The translations under genes were made by a program, and so were the position numbers. 15,212 bases of DNA from Deltaproteobacteria bacterium (GTDB lineage: Bacteria; Desulfobacterota; DSM-4660; Desulfatiglandales; B25-G16): assembly GCA_019308645.1 (NCBI GenBank), contig JAFDHR010000029.1:1-15212 (forward strand), given 5' to 3'. Shown here piece after piece: positions 7,251 through 12,223 of this stretch. Below the pieces are notes generated by a model, which saw only the letters and a list, made by a program, of their open reading frames with translations, was not told where the DNA came from and did not search any database. Positions within the stretch are counted from its first letter, which is position 1, and each line of letters opens with the position of its first letter.

Positions 7251-7404
7251 CGGTATAAATCGACTGGCACTAAGAGTCGCCTAATTTCAATTAGTTGTAG
7301 AAACGTTAAATTAAGCTGGAAGGAGGTGAGGAAAAGAGAATTTTACGTGGGGTAAGAAGTCATAAACATTAATAATAACAATGTAATGTAAAAGGGGGTA
7401 AACA
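7251..7404 (+). other. Leader region of livK with two small palindromes
   Basis: The second half of the livF-livK gap is A+T-rich and has no gene. Two small dyads are visible: CGACT (7261-7265) with AGTCG (7275-7279), and CTAATT-TC-AATTAG at 7281-7294, the sort of symmetry an operator could have. I see no convincing -35/-10 pair. The livK ribosome binding site AAAGGGGG is at the end, just before the ATG at 7405. Confidence 0.4.
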
Positions 7405-8532
7405 ATGAAAAGATTAGTTTTGTCTATAGCGGGAGTATTTTTCTTGGCAGCACTATTAATTGCTGGAATGTCTTTTTCATCTGAGGCTGCTGCTCCAGTA
7501 ATTATTGGCTCTATCAGCCCTTTAACCGGAACAAATGCTGTACAAGGACTCGACATGAAGAGGGGGGAACAGATGGCCTTAGAGGAGATCAACGCCGCTG
7601 GGGGAATTAATGGTCGACCATTAAAGATCATCTGGGAGGATACCGAATCCAGCGCCAAGGGTGGAATGGATGCCGTGCACAAACTCGTAGAAATTAATAA
7701 GGTACCCCTGATCATAGGAGCATATTCAAGCGGGATAAGTTTGCCTACAGGACAATGGACCAATTCCAAAAAGGTGATCCAGATCGCTGAGGCATCTACC
7801 AGCCCTAAGCTTCGTGAGATCGGGCCTTACTTTTTTAACATCATAGGTCTCGATGAGGTGATGGGTACCATATTGGGTGAATTTGCCCTTGAGAGTGGAG
7901 CCCGAACATTTGCCTCTATCACTGTGAACAATCCCTTTGGTATAGGCATCGAGATCTGGACCAAGAAAACCGTAGAAAAGGCCGGTAAACAATGGGTAGA
8001 GACAGTGAGGTACGATGAAAAGAAGATCGATTACCGGGCTGAGATCGAGCGCCTGTTTGCGAAAAAACCAGAGGCCGTGTTCTTTACCTCCTATGGAACA
8101 GAGAGCAAACTCATCCTAAAACAGGCCTATGAGATGGGGTTAAAGCCCTCTAAGGGCTGGTATGCAGATTACCCGACAATGTGGAGCAACGAGGTCATTC
8201 CTGAAACCGCGGAAGGGATATTAGGTCTTAAAATTGGCAAGGCGGGCGGGGCTCGTTTAGAGGAATACCAGGCAGCGTACCAGAAAAGATATGGCAAAGC
8301 GGCTAAGCAAACTGCATTCGGTGCCTATGCCTATGATGCCACCTGGGTTGCTGCTTTGGCCCTTAGTATGGCAGGAAGTACTGATACCGATAAGATTGCT
8401 AAGGCCCTGCACATCGTGAGCAAGGTATACGGTGGAGTTACTGGAGATAAGAGCTTTGATAAAGATGGAATGCAGGTAACCGACTATTACCAGAGAATGG
8501 TTTATAAAGGCGGAAAGCTGATACCTTATTAA
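7405..8532 (+). CDS. livK: Branched-chain amino acid ABC transporter substrate-binding protein
   Basis: Periplasmic type-I binding protein of the LIV transporter, 375 residues. The N-terminus is a signal peptide: KR, then a hydrophobic run (LVLSIAGVFFLAALLIAG), then SSEAAA with a likely cut near residue 30. There is no lipobox cysteine, so it should be soluble in the periplasm of a Gram-negative cell. The mature protein starts VIIGSISPLTGTNAVQG with the GGINGRPLKIIWEDTES segment after it, both typical of the ligand-binding Peripla_BP_6 family. Its ligand is probably a branched-chain or another hydrophobic amino acid, judged from the neighbouring leucine dehydrogenase. It lies last in the cluster, separated from livF by 330 bases that include a repeat element; many liv operons place this gene first, so it may have its own transcript. 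Confidence 0.93.
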   Translation: MKRLVLSIAGVFFLAALLIAGMSFSSEAAAPVIIGSISPLTGTNAVQGLDMKRGEQMALEEINAAGGINGRPLKIIWEDTESSAKGGMDAVHKLVEINKVPLIIGAYSSGISLPTGQWTNSKKVIQIAEASTSPKLREIGPYFFNIIGLDEVMGTILGEFALESGARTFASITVNNPFGIGIEIWTKKTVEKAGKQWVETVRYDEKKIDYRAEIERLFAKKPEAVFFTSYGTESKLILKQAYEMGLKPSKGWYADYPTMWSNEVIPETAEGILGLKIGKAGGARLEEYQAAYQKRYGKAAKQTAFGAYAYDATWVAALALSMAGSTDTDKIAKALHIVSKVYGGVTGDKSFDKDGMQVTDYYQRMVYKGGKLIPY

Positions 8533-8553
8533 CAAAGGGCCATGCCTAAATTA

Positions 8554-8579
8554 AATCGGGGCCAATACTGGCCCCGATT
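8554..8579 (+). terminator. Strong hairpin after livK, probable terminator
   Basis: A perfect 11-bp stem (AATCGGGGCCA with TGGCCCCGATT) around a four-base loop lies 21 bases after the livK stop. No T-run follows, so it may stabilise the 3' end of the liv mRNA rather than act as a classical Rho-independent terminator. Confidence 0.65.
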
Positions 8580-8590
8580 ACCGAATTAAG

Positions 8591-8669
8591 AGTCTTCATA
8601 GCCATTGAAATACTGCTAATTTATGCCTTAAGCCGTCAGCTATGCTGATGGTTTAAGATTGGGAAGACT
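8591..8669. repeat. Nested hairpin upstream of the DMT permease
   Basis: An inner 14-bp stem (8627-8640 with 8644-8657, two G-T wobbles, loop TAT) sits inside an outer 7-bp stem, AGTCTTC at 8591-8597 with GAAGACT at 8663-8669. It could be a second terminator, a REP-like element or a leader structure for the next gene. Confidence 0.55.
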
Positions 8670-8709
8670 TCTCATACCTTTTCCTCTCCTAATTTAATGT
8701 AATAAGCAG

Positions 8710-9657
8710 ATGCTGATTCCTAATAAAAAAGGGGAACTAAGCCAGATAAAACCGTATCTTTTCATCATGTGTGCGGCTTTTTTATGGGCATCTGGCGGAA
8801 CTGCTTCGAAATACCTATTCAACGCAGGTATGAGCCCCTATATTCTAGTCCAGTATAGGGTAAGCTTTTCCGCACTTGTTATATTTGGATACCTCTTTTT
8901 CTTTGAGAGAAATTCACTAAAAATTAATAGCAAGGATTTATGGAATCTTGCCATACTGGGCGTATTGGGTATGGGCGGGGTGCAGGTGACCTATCTTTTT
9001 GCCATCTCTAAAATCAAGGTTGCGATGGCTATCTTGCTACAGTATCTGGCTCCATTTTTCGTGGCCATCTATAGTTGCCTCTTTTTTAAGGAGAGAATGG
9101 ATCGCTGGAAAGTGCTTTCAATCTTTTTGACCTTTATTGGTTGTTTTTTTGTGGTGGAGGCTTACAGTGTGTCATTTTTCTCTTTAGACAGACAGGGAGT
9201 CATTGCCGGTCTGCTTTCGGCCGGATTTTTCTCATTTTATAGTCTGCTTGGAGAAAGATTGATGCGGAAGTACAACCCCTGGACAGTTCTCTTTTATGCC
9301 TTTGCCTTTGCCACCATACTTTTTAATAGTATTCTACCACCAAAAAATCTCCTTTTATGGAAAACAGAATTTCGCACTTTTATCACCGTTGTCTATATTA
9401 TATCATTTGGAACGGCAATCCCCTTTGGTTTTTATTTTATGGGGATAGAACACCTGAGAGCTACACGGGCCACTATTGTCGCCACGTTAGAACCGATTTC
9501 AGCAGGGATTCTTTCTTTTATTATGTTAGGAGAAGTGTTAACTCAATGGCAGATAGTCGGAGGATTTTTGGTTATTACTGCAATTATTATCATCCAGTCG
9601 AGAAGAGAGATAGATCTTGAGGCGCCAGTCTTTATGAAGAAAGATCGCCCTAATTAA
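8710..9657 (+). CDS. EamA/DMT-family transporter (10-TM permease)
   Basis: A 315-residue membrane protein of the drug/metabolite transporter superfamily with two EamA repeats and about ten hydrophobic helices. The first repeat begins FLWASGGTASKYLFNAGMSPY. The second half ends each repeat in the usual way, with EHLRATRATIVATLEPISAGI followed by GEVLTQWQIVGGFLVI. Such proteins commonly export amino acids or metabolites, but the substrate cannot be told from sequence. No clear Shine-Dalgarno precedes the ATG at 8710. Hairpins lie in the 177-base gap behind livK, so it may be a separate unit. It is convergent with nfnB. Confidence 0.88.
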   Translation: MLIPNKKGELSQIKPYLFIMCAAFLWASGGTASKYLFNAGMSPYILVQYRVSFSALVIFGYLFFFERNSLKINSKDLWNLAILGVLGMGGVQVTYLFAISKIKVAMAILLQYLAPFFVAIYSCLFFKERMDRWKVLSIFLTFIGCFFVVEAYSVSFFSLDRQGVIAGLLSAGFFSFYSLLGERLMRKYNPWTVLFYAFAFATILFNSILPPKNLLLWKTEFRTFITVVYIISFGTAIPFGFYFMGIEHLRATRATIVATLEPISAGILSFIMLGEVLTQWQIVGGFLVITAIIIIQSRREIDLEAPVFMKKDRPN

Positions 9658-9666
9658 AAATAAAAA

Positions 9667-9773
9667 GTTGCTTGAGTTGCTTGAGTTTCTTGGGTTTGTT
9701 GTGTTGAACTCTATGAATCATACAAACTTAACAAACTCAATGAACTCGACAAACACAATAAACCTACCTTTTT
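9667..9773. terminator. Bidirectional terminator made of 9-bp repeats
   Basis: Between two convergent genes, 9674-9699 and 9722-9747 are inverted repeats matching at 21 of 26 positions around a 22-base loop. Each arm is itself an imperfect tandem array with a 9-bp period (TTGCTTGAG, TTGCTTGAG, TTTCTTGGG on one side; ACAAACTTA, ACAAACTCA, ATGAACTCG on the other). A run of seven T follows on the + strand, and TTTTTATTTTT follows on the - strand, so it could end transcription of both the DMT permease gene and nfnB. Confidence 0.65.
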
Positions 9774-11192
9774 TTACCAACCAAGCGTTAGATAGTCATG
9801 AATGGAATTGGCTGCCATTCTGCCAGCGCCCATGGCTAAGATAACCGTTGCCTGTCCTGTAACAATATCACCACCGGCCCAAACACCTTTTTTGGTTGTC
9901 TTGCCAGTTTCAGGTTCGCCAATTATATTACCCCATTTGTTTAATTTGATATCAGGAGTTGCTTTGGTTAATAAAGGATTCGCACCAGCACCTATGGAAA
10001 CAACTGCTGTATCACACTCTGTCTCAAACTCGCTACCCTCAATCGGAACTGGCCGACGTCTACCTGATGCATCAGGCTCACCCAACTCCATCCTTTGACA
10101 TCTTAATCCTTTCAAACGTCCGTCATCATCTCCTATAAAATTCAGGGGGGCTGCAAGGAGAACAAATTCTACTCCCTCTTGTTCAGCGTGATGGGTCTCT
10201 TCGATCCTGGCTGGCATCTCCTCTCGAGACCTGCGATAAATAATCCTTACCCTATCTGCGCCAAGGCGTAGTGCTGTCCGGGCAGAGTCCATTGACACAT
10301 TCCCTGCTCCGAAGACAACCACATCATTACCCCTTATTATTGGTGTGTCATATTCGGGGAACAGATAGGCCTTCATCAGGTTACTTCTGGTCAGATATTC
10401 ATTAGCAGAATAAATACCAATCAGATTTTCACCCGGTATTCCTAAAAATACAGGAAGTCCAGCTCCTACACCTATATAGACTGCATCATACCCTTCTTCA
10501 AAAAGTTCATCAACTGAAACAGTGGCACCAACAACCGTATCGCCCTGGAATTTAACACCCAGCTTTCTCATGTAGTCCACCTCAGCAGCTACAATTGCCT
10601 TTGGCAATCTAAATTCCGGGATTCCGTATACTAATACCCCTCCGGGAATTAAAAAGGCCTCAAATACGGTAACATCATGGCCCTTGAGAATAAGATCTCC
10701 AGCCACGGTCAGGCCTGATGGCCCTGAGCCGACCACTGCAACCTTTTTTCCTGTAGAAGGCTCCTTTTCAGGGATTGAAACCTCGCCTTGAGCCCTCTCC
10801 CAGTCGGCAGCAAATCTCTCTAACCTCCCAATGGCTACAGGCTCTCCCTTCTTGCCAAGGATGCAGACATTTTCACATTGTACCTCTTGGGGACATACCC
10901 TGCCACAGACCGCAGGGAGTGCATTTTTCTCCTTAATCTTTGCTATTGCGCCTGCAAAGTCACCTTCCTTGATCTTAGCTATAAATGCAGGGATATCTAT
11001 CTCTACTGGACAACCGGTCATGCACCCAGGATTCTTACACTGAATGCATCTGCTCGCCTCCAACATAGCTGTCTCCGGGGAATAGCCAAAGGGAACCTCG
11101 TCAAAGTTTCTCGCTCTGACTTTGGGCTTCTGCTCAGGCATTGGTTGCCGGGGAATTTTTTCCTTTTTTTCCTTTTTTTCTTTCTCCTCCAT
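9774..11192 (-). CDS. nfnB: NfnB-like bifurcating flavoprotein subunit (NADPH-dependent GltD-family)
   Basis: A 472-residue FAD/Fe-S protein of the glutamate synthase small-subunit family. The N-terminal double 4Fe-4S domain has C49, C52, C57, C61 and C96, C100, C106, C110. The FAD-binding GSGPSG is at 155-160, and the second nucleotide site GAGNVS (295-300) is followed by YRRSREEMPAR, the arginine-rich pattern expected for NADPH. In known NfnAB (NADH-dependent reduced ferredoxin:NADP+ oxidoreductase) this subunit carries the bifurcating FAD. I prefer NfnB over glutamate synthase beta because nfnA is adjacent and no GltB large subunit is present. The first 13 residues are a lysine/glutamate run (EEKEKKEKKEK) coded by A-rich DNA. 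The start has GGAGG upstream. It is last in fdhA-nfnA-nfnB, separated from nfnA by a 169-base gap carrying a repeat element. Confidence 0.9.
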   Translation of the reverse strand: MEEKEKKEKKEKIPRQPMPEQKPKVRARNFDEVPFGYSPETAMLEASRCIQCKNPGCMTGCPVEIDIPAFIAKIKEGDFAGAIAKIKEKNALPAVCGRVCPQEVQCENVCILGKKGEPVAIGRLERFAADWERAQGEVSIPEKEPSTGKKVAVVGSGPSGLTVAGDLILKGHDVTVFEAFLIPGGVLVYGIPEFRLPKAIVAAEVDYMRKLGVKFQGDTVVGATVSVDELFEEGYDAVYIGVGAGLPVFLGIPGENLIGIYSANEYLTRSNLMKAYLFPEYDTPIIRGNDVVVFGAGNVSMDSARTALRLGADRVRIIYRRSREEMPARIEETHHAEQEGVEFVLLAAPLNFIGDDDGRLKGLRCQRMELGEPDASGRRRPVPIEGSEFETECDTAVVSIGAGANPLLTKATPDIKLNKWGNIIGEPETGKTTKKGVWAGGDIVTGQATVILAMGAGRMAANSIHDYLTLGW

Positions 11193-11212
11193 TACGATAT
11201 TCCTCCATCCTT

Positions 11213-11356
11213 AAAAAAAGTGCCTAATGCCAGGCCTGCCCGCCGTCTGGCAGGCGGGTCTGGGCCAGGGGTATAAGTGAGCTAAAGTTATGCTTGTCCT
11301 TGCTTCCTTTTTGCTCAACTTTAGGCACTTTAGACACTTTTTAACTTTAGACACTG
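11213..11356. repeat. Composite repeat element between nfnA and nfnB
   Basis: The ends carry a perfect 11-bp inverted repeat, AAAGTGCCTAA (11217-11227) with TTAGGCACTTT (11321-11331). An alternative 8-bp stem CTAAAGTT (11282-11289) with AACTTTAG (11317-11324) competes with it. In the middle is a GC-rich hairpin, CCCGCC (11239-11244) with GGCGGG (11253-11258), able to refold as GCCTGCC with GGCAGGC. One flank repeats CTTTAGGCA/CTTTAGACA at about 9-bp spacing (11319-11353). Read on the - strand, the structure ends in seven T, so it could partly terminate transcription before nfnB. Confidence 0.7.
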
Positions 11357-11361
11357 TTTAC

Positions 11362-12204
11362 TTATCTGGTTCCACGCCAGTTTCGACTCTCCCACTCTTG
11401 CAACGAGAGGATCTCTTCATCGTGATAACTCCTTTGCCGAGATAGGAGTACATCCCAATCTACTTGATGACCGTCAAATTCAGGGCCATCAACACAGGCG
11501 AACTTGGTTTCTCCACCAACTGACACCCTACAGCAACCACACATGCCTGTGCCATCTACCATTATCGAGTTAAGATGAACAATTGTCTTGATGCCAAAAG
11601 GTTTTGATGTCTCAGAGGCAAGCTTCATCATATAAGTACAACCAATGGCAAAAATAAGATCGGCCTTCTCTCCCCCCTCAAATATCTGCTTAAGCTGGTC
11701 AGGGATCCATCCTTGAGGGGCATATGAACCATCACCAGTAGTCACTATCAACTGATCACTCACTCTTTTCAATTCATCTTCCCAAAAAAGGAGATACTTG
11801 CTCCTTGCCTCTATGACTGAGATAACCTTGTTCCCTGCTTCCTTCATGGCCCGGGCAATTGGCATCATAGCTGCTATACCATAACAACCACCAACACAGA
11901 CCACGGTGCCAACTTTTTCAATATGTGCCGGGATGCCCAATGGCCCTACAAGGCTGTCAATGGAATCTCCGGCATTGAATAAGGCAAAGCGCTGGGTTGT
12001 AGTTCCCACCTCCATGAATACGATGGTGATAGAGCCCTCATTCTGGTCCCAATCAGCGATTGTTAGTGGAATCCTTTCTCCTTTTTCATCAATAGTAATA
12101 ATAATAAACTGACCTGGCTGAGCCTTCTTAGCTATAGCCGGTGCCGAAAATTTGACCAAATGCATATTTGGTACTAACTCTTCCTTTACTAATATCTTAT
12201 GCAA
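11362..12204 (-). CDS. nfnA: NfnA-like FAD/NAD-binding subunit (sulfide/dihydroorotate dehydrogenase-like)
   Basis: A 280-residue flavoprotein of the ferredoxin-NADP reductase-like group: FAD-binding barrel with R44-IPLT, then a nucleotide-binding half with GGCYGIAAMMPIARAM at 105-120, then a C-terminal 2Fe-2S site in DGTGMCGCCRV...KFAC (D217, C222, C225, C237, with C224 an extra cysteine). In NfnAB this is the small, NAD(H)-binding subunit, working with NfnB to couple reduced ferredoxin plus NADH to two NADPH, reversibly. The start codon is TTG, supported by GGAGG six bases upstream (complement of 12211-12215). The gene follows fdhA by 19 bases, so the two are tightly co-transcribed. A SudB- or PyrK-like function is the alternative, but the neighbouring nfnB settles it fairly well. 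Confidence 0.9.
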   Translation of the reverse strand: MHKILVKEELVPNMHLVKFSAPAIAKKAQPGQFIIITIDEKGERIPLTIADWDQNEGSITIVFMEVGTTTQRFALFNAGDSIDSLVGPLGIPAHIEKVGTVVCVGGCYGIAAMMPIARAMKEAGNKVISVIEARSKYLLFWEDELKRVSDQLIVTTGDGSYAPQGWIPDQLKQIFEGGEKADLIFAIGCTYMMKLASETSKPFGIKTIVHLNSIMVDGTGMCGCCRVSVGGETKFACVDGPEFDGHQVDWDVLLSRQRSYHDEEILSLQEWESRNWRGTR

Positions 12205-12210
12205 TTTGCA

Positions 12211-12215
12211 CCTCC
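12211..12215 (-). promoter_or_regulatory. Ribosome binding site deciding the TTG start of nfnA
   Basis: On the - strand GGAGG is followed by six bases and then TTG, which opens MHKILVKEE. No ATG is better placed, so TTG is the probable start. Confidence 0.6.
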
Positions 12216-12223
12216 AAACAAGA

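Noticed and set aside
9667..9766. CRISPR array from the regular 9-bp repeats
   Set aside because: Units are far too short, there are no unique spacers, and the arms are inverted with respect to each other.
9774..11192. Glutamate synthase beta subunit (GltD)
   Set aside because: Same family, but no GltB large subunit gene is present and nfnA is next to it, so NfnB is the better call.
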